Part shown: in pieces, positions 11,500 to 21,584 of the stretch
How the letters are laid out: the number at the start of each line of letters is the position of its first letter
How positions within the stretch are numbered: the stretch's first letter is position 1
From: Allacma fusca
Lineage: Eukaryota > Arthropoda > Collembola > Symphypleona > Sminthuridae
Reading direction: 5' to 3'
NCBI GenBank assembly: GCA_947179485.1
Contig: OX359250.1
Coordinates: 44,117,450 to 44,181,449 of the forward strand
Length of the DNA: 64,000 bases
The notes under the pieces: model-generated
The model's input: only the letters and a program-made list of their open reading frames with translations
Databases searched by the model: none
What the model was told of the DNA's origin: nothing
Position numbers and translations under genes: made by a program

Positions 11500-11540
11500 T
11501 CTGGTTTCCGGGTGGTAGAACGACTGGATGAATCATTGGT

Positions 11541-12019
11541 TCAACCGCCGGTTTCTTCTTCCTTTGCTACCCTCGTCTCTTTCCAGGTTATGTAGATTGT
11601 CCGTCCTACTTTCAACAGCTTATCAAGAACATATAGAACCAGTATAGTCAGGAGTACTATTTAAAGAAATCGTCTTGTTGCAGCATTGCAATCTAATACG
11701 CCTATCTATTATAAATGTGTCTAGTACTATTTATATACTTACTAATCCAGTTTTCGGATTGCGATGTTGCTCCGCCCCAAGCCATATGCATATTATCGGT
11801 TTCATTCCCTCTGCTTTGCTGAGCCAACATTTTTTTCAAAATTATCTCTAGCCCGCTTGCTATAATTTCACTGCCACTGCTAGCAAAATCACTTTGATGC
11901 ATTTCTTTAAGCTGCAATTTGTCCTCTATGCTATTGAGAACCTCTGTAGAATTTAGTGCCGCCACTTGCAACAACAAAATGCAAAAGCTTGCACCGCCGA
12001 TCGCTATTGCTTTCCTCAT
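11541..12019 (-). CDS. Small spliced gene for a signal-peptide, single-pass membrane protein
   Basis: The start codon at 12,019 opens a clear signal peptide: basic MRKA, then a hydrophobic core AIAIGG..CILLLQVAAL. About 60 residues of helical, Asn/Ser/Gln-rich ectodomain follow. A consensus donor (GTAAGT at 11,742-11,737) and acceptor (TTTAAATAG ending at 11,657) define an 86-base intron. The second exon (11,656-11,541) encodes a hydrophobic segment (LLTILVLYVL), then a basic, charged tail and a stop. The layout is a type I membrane protein of about 130 residues. It stops about 40 bases before the polymerase ATG on the same strand, so the two could share a transcript. I recognise no family. 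It may be an element-encoded surface or membrane-active protein, or an unrelated host gene. Confidence 0.55.
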
Positions 12020-12092
12020 GCTGATAAATCGATGACTGAAAAAATACTCGCTGAATGTTTAATTTTAAACCCCAATTTTTGCATAATTACAG

Positions 12093-13429
12093 GACACCAT
12101 TCCCGTTGAAGTTGCGCATGAAGATGAACTAATTGTTCAGGTTCCTTATGAGAAGGAGGTAAATGTCAACGACGAATTTGCGGGTGCTGATGCTGTCGAT
12201 GTCTTGCTCACACCACTCGTCATTCGTGAGGATGCTCCAGCTCGGTCCCCAACTTTATCATCCCCACTGGATTTCCTTTTCTCATCTCTATCATCCTCTT
12301 CAGCATACGAATCATCATCATCAGAGTCTCCACCCCCACGTCCCGCTAAAAACCGCAAAAGGGTCATTTACAGCGATTCCGAATCGCCAGACACTCAACC
12401 ATCTAAGCGCCCCTCAACGATAAAGAAGATATGCACCAAGAAGATAGAAGTCTCAAGATCCCGGGTGCATCCGGAAAATCTAATCCTACAGATGAGTTTA
12501 ACATCTGTTCGGAAACAACTGGCGGAGAAGCAGAAAGAAACTGATGACTTAACAAAAACACTTCAAGCAGCACGGGAAGAAATCGCGGCGTTGAAGACAG
12601 CGGACGGGCAGCGAGAAGCCAAGTTCAATGCAGTATTTGGGAACGAACGCCGGGCCAAGGATGAAGCCGTTAAACTTCTGGAGAAGTCCCAGCAACAACT
12701 TCAGGATTTCAAGACCAACTTTGAAATCACCCAAACCGATCTTCAGCAGCACAAGGATGCCGTTGCTCAACTCACCGCTCAGCTGGACGAGCGTTCCAAC
12801 GAATTGAAATGCGCAAACATGAAAATAGCCATTTTGGAATCCCAACATACCAGCAGCACTCCTGCCATAGTTCAACACATCTATGGCCCTGGCAATTACC
12901 AACAGCGCAAGCAAAACGCGCCACAAATCCAGAACACTTCGAAGGTAAGCTAAATAACTTCATAACAACTTCTTCAGTATATAAAGTTTCCCCGACTTTG
13001 CAGGTCAACAATTATTTCAAGTACATATTTATAACTTGAATTATTATATTTCAGTATCCGGCTGGATTTGCTCCCGCGCGTGGCATGTTTTTTGTTAAAT
13101 GAGCCACTCACCGGCAAGAAAAAGAGTTTGAAAAACTCGGACACGATCTGGTGATCAACGCCGTGAAAGCTGTTTGTGGACCAACCTCCTTCATTACCAG
13201 ATACAGATTCGCAGTGAAGGTCTTCTTCCCAACTCTGTACGGGGCCCAGGAAGCATACAACATGACTCCTGTGAAGGATATTTGCATTCCCTTTACCAAT
13301 GTTCTTTTACATGTAAGTTTAATTTTTCAGTTTCTTTCCATCGTGTTTGTGCAATATAACTTACGTAAACATTTATTGTGTTTTATATTGAAGCGCCATC
13401 TCCCGAGTATTTACATCAGAGGCCAATAG
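12093..13429 (+). CDS. Spliced acidic/Ser-rich coiled-coil protein, 5' end not seen
   Basis: The first visible exon (12,093-12,944) follows a good acceptor (TTTTTGCATAATTACAG) and ends at GTAAGC. It encodes an acidic N-terminus, a serine/proline-rich stretch, two basic clusters (KNRKR, KRPSTIKK) around a CK2-like YSDSES motif, then about 120 residues of strong coiled coil rich in Gln, Lys and Glu (12,480-12,840). Later exons lie at about 13,055-13,312 and 13,394-13,429, ending in a stop; AATAAA follows at about 13,549. The C-terminal domain (VINAVKAVCGP.., IPFTNVLLH) faintly recalls BEN-type domains, which often follow coiled coils; this is weak. Reading through the third exon is ambiguous, so the gene may be damaged or alternatively spliced. 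It may be element cargo or a host gene. Confidence 0.5.
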
Positions 13430-14144
13430 TTTAACCAGCATTCATTTTTAAATATTTTCACATTATATTTTATAAATCACACATTGCCGTTAACTGACAT
13501 ATGCTCAATCATGCGTGCCAACCAAAACAGGGATCCCTGTATATGTACAATAAAATTATTTTTCATTCCATTACTTTATCTTCATTGTATGAATAATTTC
13601 GGTGCACCCTGTACACTAAAAACCCAGAGTAAGTTACTGCACCGAAAATTCGGGAGTAACCCACTGCTCCCGAAATTTCGAGAGTATCCTTTTGCAAGAA
13701 AAAAAAGTAGTATAATATATACTACTATTGCTCAAAGATTCAGATTGACTTTTGCCACAAACTCTCAACTCAAGTTGGGAAAAGTAGAACCTTTTCCCGT
13801 TTCGGTACGGCTAATCTCTGATAAATTGTCTTTATTTTCCGTAATTAACCCAAATTTACCCCCTTTTGCATTGTAACAAATAGTATATAGGGGAATTGAT
13901 ATCTAAATATATTTCCAATACCTTAAAATATCCTGAATGCTTATACGTAAGTACGTGTTTTGAAAATAAAATGAATATTTAGTCGCTGAATTGACATGAA
14001 ATATCCTCGGATTCGGATTAGTCAGTCCACCCAATGACGTTATAAAAATTTATCAAACCAAAAATAGCTACAGCTGCATTTGTAATAGAAGTCATGTACC
14101 GGAAGTGCTGATGTGCCCTAATTTTTGCATTGTTGTTCTTTCAG
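13430..14144. other. Non-coding gap with twin hairpins
   Basis: AATAAA at about 13,549 probably ends the coiled-coil gene. Two back-to-back hairpins occupy 13,597-13,680. The rest is AT-rich and leads into the first cadherin exon. No gene is seen. Confidence 0.5.
13597..13680. repeat. Two adjacent inverted repeats (possible element terminus)
   Basis: TTTCGGTGCA (13,597-13,606) pairs perfectly with TGCACCGAAA (13,638-13,647). The overlapping arm CGAAAATTCGGGAG (13,643-13,656) pairs 13 of 14 with CTCCCGAAATTTCG (13,667-13,680). Between them lies TACACTAAAAACCC, the kind of sequence found at transposon ends. It could mark the right end of the Polinton or another small element. Confidence 0.6.
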
Positions 14145-17100
14145 ATCGAGGCGGAGGATAATGATGAAGGTATCAACGCTCAGATTCGATACAGCTTGCA
14201 TCATATCTCGAACAATGGGAAAGACAAATTTGTCATAAATGAGACAACGGGTCTGCTGGAGGCTGTCGGGAAGTCAAACTCTGGCGAACAATACAGTTTG
14301 ACAGTGCAGGTAATCACAGGAGGATTATTTTATCACTACAAAGTCCCTAATTCATTCCACCCTCGACCCTCCCTATACGAGCACCTATGAAAGAAATAAA
14401 ACCCGACACTTTAAAAATATCAAGCTCTTTACAGTAGTTACGTCCTTAATTAAAAACTTGGGGAAATTACCAATGGGGCACTGTGAGACAGGTGGCAGTT
14501 TTGACCCTGTGGAGAAAATGCTCTTCTTAATTAAATCTATTTACATTTGATGCAATCAAATATATAATCACATGAAACCGAGACCTTGACTATGATGTTG
14601 CGGAATAATTTCAGGCAACGGATGGAGGGGGAGATCCACGCAGGAAATTTTGGAAGTGAATTTGGTCAATGGACCGAATCTGAAGTCCCCATCGTTTCCG
14701 CAACTTGTCTATGATGTAGCTGTAAGTGAAGGAGCTTCCATTGGATCTGAAGTAATAACGTTGGAGGTAATAACATTTATGCATTTCCGGGTTGAACTTG
14801 TGTTTTTCTATATGAGAAATAAAATTCCCATTTATTAGATTAGGAGGAGATAGATACCTCAATTGTTTTTGTTTGTCTAATCTGGGACCTTACATTACTA
14901 ACCTGACAGGCCAAAGATCCGGAAGGGAAGCCTGTTATTTATGAAATTGTTGGAGGAAATGAATTGAAGCATTTTATCATTGGTAAAAACAATGGGATTT
15001 TGACTGTCAATGGCCAACTTGACCGCGAAGACCTGGCTCGGTATTCGTTGACTGTAAAAGGCGAAGATGAAGGGGGCTTGTCTACCGTCACCACTGTTAA
15101 TATCCGCGTTATGGACATCAATGATAGGTGAGACATGTAATTTGTGACATTGGTCCCCTAGACGGATAATAAAAATTATATAGTTAGCTTTATAATTTAG
15201 ACCTTTTTAATGTTTGACTGAATGTTATTTGGATTTTGTAGGAATTCAGAATGGGTTTCGCCATTCGATTTTAGCGTGAAGGAAGGATCCGCGGGTCAGA
15301 TCATTGGAAGAATTGAGGCTAAGGATGCGGATGAGCTGGAGAACGGGGAAATCAGGTACGAGAAACCGTTAGAATCTCCGATTTCTGTGGACCCTGTTAC
15401 CGGCGATGTGAGAACGAAGGTGGCTCTGGACTATGAAAAGCAGAAGATTCATCTGGTGGTAGTCACTGCCCGAGACATGGCAGAGAATGCAAGAATTTCC
15501 ACGGCTACGGTCACAGTCCAAGTTGAAGACAAAGATGATGAGCAGCCAATGTTCAACCGATTTGTTTACGAAGTTTCCGTTCCGGAGAATCTCCCGAATA
15601 CTAGGATCACTCGAGTTGAAGCCATTGATCCGGATACGGTTAAGAAAATCACGTACTACATTAAACAGTTTCCTTATGATAAATTCTCCATTGATTCAAT
15701 CACGGGAGATATCTACACCGCCCAAGGGTTAGATTATGAACGGGAAAATAAGCACATCATCATTGTTGGGACGGAAGAAAATGATAGTGGGAATGTCGGA
15801 GCAACAACTACCGTAATTATACATGTCGAAGGTATGTAGAATCAGCTACTACGATAACTGACGCTACTTCTGAGCTTGGTAATTTAGTATGGTAATATTT
15901 TGCAGATGTAAACGATATTCCTCCGGTGTTCAACGCATACCTGGGCGTTTCGTTTGCACTCGCACTCACCTCGCACTCAATTACAATGGTGGATCTTTAA
16001 ACTCCCCTCGCGCTCGCACTCATGAGTTGTGCCCCGCTGCACTCAAACTCCTGCCTCAAAGTACTCTCCCAAAATTTTTGCACTCGTACTCATAGCTTGA
16101 GTGCCCTCATAGCCCTCTCGCACCATCGAGTGGGTGTTATAATTAATGGCTGGATTGATACGCGGATCTCCTTTACCAACAACGTTTTTTTCGAAAACAA
16201 CGTCTCACAATTAGTTTTGTGGTTACTTGTGATAGATCTCACCCCTCTCAATGAACTTGGTGTTTCATCATGTTCCCCCGTTTTAGCTAATACAAGATAA
16301 TACTAAATATGTATTTATACTTCATTTTGTGGAAATGTTTTAATATTTCTCAAATGATTCCTTGACAAATTAGTCAAAGCAGCTGTATTTGATGGGGCTC
16401 AATTTTTTCCTCAAATTACAATTTAGAAGTTGGGACGCTGATACCTCTGTAAAAATTAACTCAAGTCCAGGGATGTGGAATATTTTGAGATATTGTATTT
16501 GAAATAGTACTTGAAATGCATTCCATATTTTGTGTTTAGTATTTTTCAAGTCGTAAATTTTTTTAAGGTATTTTGCATTTGGCTTTTGTAAGTACTATAC
16601 TTTCTAGTGTATTTTCTATTTCGTATACCCTAGTTGTGAGTGCAAAAAACTGCACTCAGCCTCTGCCTCTTGAGTGCACATAATTTGAATGATCACTCTA
16701 CCTCATTACTGTGAGCGCAGAAATTTCAAATCGGAACTCGCACTCGCACTCAATTTGAGTGCGTTGAGTGCGAGGCTGAGTGCGAGGCATGCACTCAATG
16801 AGTGCGAGTGCGCCCAGGTATGGTTCAACGTCGTACCAAGGCCTATTGGACTTGAAGATACATCCAGGGTTGGAATGGTTGTCACAAAACTAGAAGCTAC
16901 AGATTCGGATGGTACACCTCCGGGAAATAAGGTCGTTGCCAAAAAAAGCGTTTAATCATTCTGTTAATGAACTGTTAAATGATTAGGTATCTAATGATTC
17001 GTTCCTCGTTTAGGTGAAATATGATTTAATTGGCCGGGGTAAAGCGTCGCGCTATTTCGATGTCGAGCATGATACTGGTATCGTTACAATCAAAGATGAT

Positions 17101-17656
17101 CTTAGGAAGGAGATGGATACTGAATACCAGGTAATTTACAGTACTGGAAAAATGGTCTTTTTCAGTTACTGGAACTGTTGGTGCTTCATTATTGTAACTC
17201 ATAAATTAAAAATGTACTGACATATGCTCCCATTGATTATTATTATCGTATTTTCAGGTGGATGTTCGAGCTTATGATCTGGGCGAGCCACAACTATTTT
17301 CTGTAGCGTCGGTCAAAGTTTACGTCGATCATGTAGCGACTGTTCCTCCGGACATAGGAGTTGGATTTGCTGAAGTGGATTATTATGTCGAAATTCCTGA
17401 GAGTGCCCCAGCGGGAAGAGTCTTAAAAACTTTAACAATCGTTAACAAGCAAAATGAAATGATTCCTTTGCAATGCGAGATCATCGGAGGCAATGAAGAT
17501 CGTAAGTGAAGCCAATATATGTAAGCTTCTGAAATAGTTTTCCATAAGCATTTGATTTAATGAATGAACTCTTTCCAATTTGGTTCTGTAGGATTATTTG
17601 AAGTTAGAGAAACGGAGGATCGCAACTGTGAGTTAATTCTGACTAGGGGTCAGTAG
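14145..17656 (+). CDS. Cadherin superfamily gene, internal exons (about six EC repeats)
   Basis: Exons with GT..AG borders: 14145-14309, 14615-14766, 14910-15127, 15242-15831, 15906-16931 (split by a transposon), 17014-17130, 17258-17501 and 17592 to 17648 or 17656. The product shows repeated extracellular cadherin domains: A-x-D-x-D-x-G-x-N (EAEDNDEGIN), DIND, VEDKDDEQPMF, DVNDIPPVF and LDYE-type motifs, which bind calcium between repeats. Neither signal peptide, membrane segment nor tail is present, so exons extend beyond both sides. The last visible exon meets TAG at 17,654, but a weak donor (GTCAGT at 17,649) could end it first. Two lesions are seen: a missing G in the run at 14,627-14,631 and the hAT-type insertion. 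The gene or allele may be dead. The exact cadherin type cannot be told. Confidence 0.9.
14627..14631 (+). other. One-base slip in a G run inside a cadherin exon
   Basis: The exon starting at 14,615 reads A-T-D-G-G in the expected phase but changes frame after the five-G run. Six Gs would give ATDGGGRSTQEILEVNL, continuous with the next exon in phase 0. This is either a real frameshift or a homopolymer error in the assembly. Confidence 0.7.
15936..16822. mobile_element. Non-autonomous hAT-type transposon (887 bases) inside a cadherin exon
   Basis: The ends are perfect 12-base inverted repeats, CATACCTGGGCG at 15,936 and its complement CGCCCAGGTATG ending at 16,822. They are flanked by the 8-base direct repeat GTTCAACG (15,928-15,935 and 16,823-16,830), the target-site size of hAT and related superfamilies. 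About sixteen copies of the hexamer GCACTC/GAGTGC crowd the two ends, like transposase-binding subterminal motifs. No transposase frame is present. Identical ends and an intact target duplication indicate a fairly recent insertion. Confidence 0.93.
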
Positions 17657-17675
17657 AATAGTACCAATGGCTGCT

Positions 17676-17790
17676 GGATACAGGCCATGCTAATGAGTTG
17701 CCCTACACAGCCCATGTTAACGGCTGCTGTATCCAGGCCATGTTAACGGCTGCCATATACATTTGCACAGACAGCTGTGTATATGACAGC
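17676..17790. repeat. Short direct and inverted repeats at the left border of the second element
   Basis: CCATGTTAACGGCTGC occurs at 17,712-17,727 and 17,738-17,753. GGCTGCCATATACA (from about 17,746) pairs 13 of 14 with TGTATATGACAGCC (ending about 17,790), making a hairpin. This may be an element end. Confidence 0.55.
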
Positions 17791-18153
17791 CTAATGTAAT
17801 AATTACGTACGTACGTATCTCCTGCATGCATATACGTGCATACGTACTGCACACTTGTCACACACAGAGAAGAAGATGATGATGGAGAAGAGAGCTGTCA
17901 AAGTATACTTTCATTTGTTTAAATAATTTGTTTAATAATTTAATTAATTTGTTAAAGTATGCGTATACGCATGATCTGACCGTCTCTGTCGTTCGTCCCT
18001 ACTTATGAGACAAAAACACACGACGCACTTTTCCCCAAATGTCAAATAAGTCATAGGTTCAAAACAAAAGTACGAATAACACATCAGACTTTATTAAATG
18101 TATAAAAATGGATGGAATTTAATAAAAAAGTAGAAAAATACGTAAAATGCTCC
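17791..18153. other. Non-coding 3' flank
   Basis: An ATACG/GCATAC-rich patch lies at 17,810-17,850. AATAAA on the minus strand (TTTATT at about 18,092) probably ends the leftward gene that follows. No coding region is seen. Confidence 0.45.
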
Positions 18154-18885
18154 TCAACGAATACGGTAAGACATTCGACTTTTGTCAAAATTGCACACAT
18201 TTCCCAGTTTCATATCAAGAGCCTCTTTTTCCAGAAAGTTGTAGAAATCGTCCCACAGCTCCTCTTCAGTATCCGGAAATGTCACAATGTCCTTCAGCAA
18301 GTGCAATCGTAGGAAATACGCTGTAACAGGTCCTCCCAAATTCACCATCCTGCAAATAAAAAAAATAGAAACATAAGTAAACATTCATTAATATTTTTAG
18401 TTAATATTAGTAAAAATTAAGTACGTATGTGCATGAACTTACCTCGGGAAAAGTATTTGCTGCTCAAAGTAATAAGTGAGACGAATGTCTTTGCAGTTGT
18501 TTAATCCTCTGACATTGAGAGTCGTCAGGAATCTTGCAAAATTCGAAACATGGTGTCTGACAAAATTATTGACAAGTGGTCCATAGTAATGAAATGTTCC
18601 GTCAGTCAAGTCCAATACGAGAATTCCCATACGAATTTGATATCGCAAGGATTTGGGAAGAATGATGACGAACAGGGCCTTTTCAATACTTCTGCTCTTT
18701 ATTCCATTCTCAAAGCGTACAATGTACTTGATAGCTCCACGTGCAACAGGTAGTTGTAGGAATTGGCTGTATACAAAGGTGTCCTCGATTGAAGCAAGGT
18801 ATCTTTTCCGAATACTTTCAAACCACTCGTCCAACGCGCTTCTGCGACTATCTTGTCTCCTCCACTGCTTGAAAAACCTTTCCAT
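18154..18885 (-). CDS. Spliced gene with Ulp1/adenain-like protease fold, function unproven
   Basis: Exon 1 (18,885-18,443) starts MERFFKQWRRQ and ends at a GTAAGT donor. Exon 2 (18,349-18,154) follows a TTTGCAG acceptor in matching phase and ends in a stop. The middle reads 'G-I-L-V-L-D-L-T-D-G-T-F-H-Y-Y-G-P-L', like the central strand and loop of C48/C5 cysteine proteases. The second exon opens with 'N-L-G-G-P-V-T-A-Y-F-L', at the place where those enzymes carry their catalytic cysteine. I see no clear catalytic His/Cys pair, so the product may be a non-enzymatic relative. The protein is about 210 residues. It is the distal leftward gene of the second element. Confidence 0.5.
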
Positions 18886-19014
18886 GATGAAAACACGTGA
18901 AACACCTGGGAACTCTATACGAGGTATTCACAGGTTATTGAGGTGAGTCGTAGTACACGTGAGTTTTGGTTTTTGGCGCCCAGCTTTGGCGTGGGTAACC
19001 ATAGTGATGCAGTC

Positions 19015-19431
19015 TAGTGTTGTCCAGTCTTGAGTGAGAGTTTGAGACTGAGTGGCAAAACGAAAAGACTGACTCTTAAAAGACTGAGACTGACTTTAAA
19101 ATAAGACGTTTTTTGAGACTGAGACTGAGTGAAACTGTTACATTTTGTAAAAAGACTGACTGAGACTGATACAACGACTCATGTATACAACGCGCGTATA
19201 CAATATTAAGCAATTTTAAATTTTCGCGCCATTATTAAAGCCCAAGGATGGAAATTAGCGCCATTTTGTATCCTTGGGGACTGAGTGGGAGTTTGAACCA
19301 AGACTTTCCTTGGGACTGAGACTGAGTGGGACTGATATGCTTAGCATACAGACTGACTGTAAGCAATACTGACTGTAAGTAAAAGACTTTAAAAAACTGA
19401 GACTGATAAACTTCAAGACTGGACAGCACTA
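19015..19431. mobile_element. Non-autonomous hAT-type transposon (417 bases) nested in the second element
   Basis: Ends are inverted repeats TAGTGTTGTCCAGTCTTGA (left) and the complement of TAGTGCTGTCCAGTCTTGA (right), one mismatch in 19. They are flanked by the perfect 8-base duplication ATGCAGTC (19,007-19,014 and 19,432-19,439). GACTGA/GACTGAGA motifs are repeated near both ends. It has no coding capacity. It lies just upstream of the protease-like gene, in its presumed promoter side. Confidence 0.93.
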
Positions 19432-19439
19432 ATGCAGTC

Positions 19440-20118
19440 ATTGACTAAATATGTCATATCATGAATTGATATGACAAGATATGATTAGATGATATATGTA
19501 TTAGATAAAGTATGTACTTTAATTCAATTATACACCTATTGCATTCAGGTGATAATTAATTGTAATTAAATGGTAATTAAGAACGGAATTTTTTAATTGT
19601 GCAAAATAAATGCTGAAAAACTGACGTAGATAAGAAAGTGTATATTTAATTAAATTAAGTGTAAAATTAGGACTAATATGAATAATATGATTAAATTAAT
19701 AATTCGTTTTTCATGCTCCTATGTTAAATATGGTCCGATATTGTATAATATGAGTAGGAGAGGATGAAAGAGAGTAATTTCAGTGATGTAATAATTTAAA
19801 CGAAGGGGAAAATAATTTAATTTAAATTTAGGATTCCTATTAAATGCAAATTACCATCGAATAAATTACAGTTTAGTACGAAATTGCAAATAAATGCAGA
19901 AATTGGTGAAATCATACTACTTTATGTATTAAACTCAGAATAAAAGGAATTAGGAATATAATTCAAATGTGAAGGAATACTACTACTATTAGCACAAATA
20001 TGAAGTATGATACTGTCTACGTTTGGTAAAGCTCAAAGTAAATAATTAAATGAACATAATTTCAGGAACTAAGGAAATTTAATTCTTTAATTCAAAATTG
20101 CAAATCATTTTCCATGAA
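19440..20118. other. AT-rich non-coding gap
   Basis: Very AT-rich, without open frames or recognisable repeats beyond short AATTAA runs. It separates the two leftward genes of the second element. Confidence 0.5.
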
Positions 20119-21584
20119 TTATTCAAAGATATGATTTTTTCTAAGCAGGGCCAAATTATACCCATTTTGACGGATGTATTCCGCCATAAACTGCTTCTCT
20201 GGTTTAGTGAACCGTGTTTCAGGAGAACTCCCAACACCAATGAAGCGATCCCCAAACTGCTGAATTCGTAGTTTTGCCTCCGCTGAACATGTCCTAAGGG
20301 TAATAAAGGTTTAAATTATTCAAATTACTTAGTTTACTCAAATTCTCATTACTTTTATTATACATTATCACACATACAATAATTAAACGAAATACTAACG
20401 TGGTTTAAAAAAATCTTACGCTGGAGATTTGAGTTCCCAAATGACAGCCAAAGAAGGATGTTGGTAAGAACCTCCCTCACGTTCACGTTATATTATGTGA
20501 TAAATGAACCGGTACACGTAGGCCAGCAAGTAGTAGAGAGGAATCTGATGACCCATATGAGTGTAGCTGTTGTCTTCTAATTCTGTGGAATGCATGTTTC
20601 CATCAGGTGCAGACATCAAAGAATGAAAGTTGAGCTGGATTTCCCCGAAGTTGGTATAGGTTTGATGCATACTCTTGATCAGGTTTGCAGCAACTTGCAT
20701 AATCTCTAGTATCTTGGTACGAGATTGCATGTTAACAGTAGAGACTGGTACAATTCCGAACGTAGCTGGTCTGAGATAGTTCTTATAGTGTAAGAATGCA
20801 CGTTCGTAGGATCCAGAGGGATGGAAGGTCAACTGAAAGTTCTTTGCTCTTCTACATCTAAACGGTACGCTGGGAGCTACTCCTCCTTGATCAGGCAATT
20901 CCAGACAATATGGACACTCGACAGAAGTATGCAGAATTGACGTGTGTATGTCCCCAGTGAAAGAATAATGACTGAAACATATAATATATTAACATAATTA
21001 ATTTATTATTTAGACTTTTTTTTCGTTCTCAATGTACATTTTATCATCATTTGCATAAACAACCGTTTTTTCTCAGAGAACAACTAAATATGATTCTCAC
21101 AAGTCTCATTCGTCACAAATTATGATTTATGTAAATAACGAAAAGCCTTACAAAAATTGTGGGGAACACACGAAAGAAGACAATAATAGCGTAGGGTTCC
21201 TTAGTTGAAGTCCTTCCTTTTGGTAATCATTTGCAGTCAGGATCTTCACATCTTCCATCCACTTTTCAAAACAGTGGGATTGGATTTCCCAGTTAGCAAG
21301 AAGACGAAACGAATGGGGTACGGTGGACGTTTTGACAAGGCTTTTCCAGTATTGATGTTATAAATACCGGTACAAAAAACAGGTTGAATCCAGAATGATC
21401 TCGGTTGATCCAATGCCTCTTGGTAGATGAATTGCTTGCCGCAGAGGATTAAATCCTCACATTGCCTCGCGTAAAGGTTAAGATCTGGACCAGTATTCAC
21501 TTCAACAATAGAACTTGGCATAATTTCCACAATTCGACCGGTAAAATTTTTACCAAACTGTTGCAATACTTGAAATTGCGCCAT
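20119..21584 (-). pseudogene. Unrecognised multi-exon leftward gene of the second virus-like element, broken
   Basis: Reading leftward from an ATG at 21,584 (MAQFQVLQQFGKNFTGR), one exon covers 21,584 to about 21,150. A second, about 20,960-20,410, carries a possible zinc knuckle (ECPYCLEL), GSYERAFLHYKNYLRP, and a long helical segment. A third, 20,293-20,119, encodes FGDRFIGVGSSPETRF and ends in a stop. Exon borders have usable GT and AG sites. The gene is interrupted by a small number of breaks. I recognise no family; a structural or replication role in the element is possible, but nothing in the motifs decides it. Confidence 0.4.

Larger units (their letters stand above)
1..12019. mobile_element. 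Polinton (Maverick) element, left end outside window, decayed
   Basis: The stretch carries the diagnostic Polinton gene set: adenain-type cysteine protease, FtsK/HerA-type packaging ATPase, retroviral-type integrase, virion structural genes and a protein-primed family B DNA polymerase. Structural and integrase genes read rightward; the polymerase and a small membrane-protein gene read leftward, and the two blocks meet at about 7.03-7.36 kb. No left terminal repeat is visible, so the element starts before base 1. The right end is not proven; twin hairpins at 13,597-13,680 are one candidate. Several genes are interrupted, roughly a dozen breaks in all, while the protease looks whole. That suggests a middle-aged fossil rather than a recent or very ancient copy. 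It may sit in an intron of the cadherin gene whose exons follow at 14.1 kb, but this is inference. Confidence 0.9.

Noticed and set aside
17592-17656. Reading the TAG at 17,654 as the true cadherin terminus
   Set aside because: It falls inside an EC repeat, with no membrane segment seen; truncation or a nearby weak donor is more likely.
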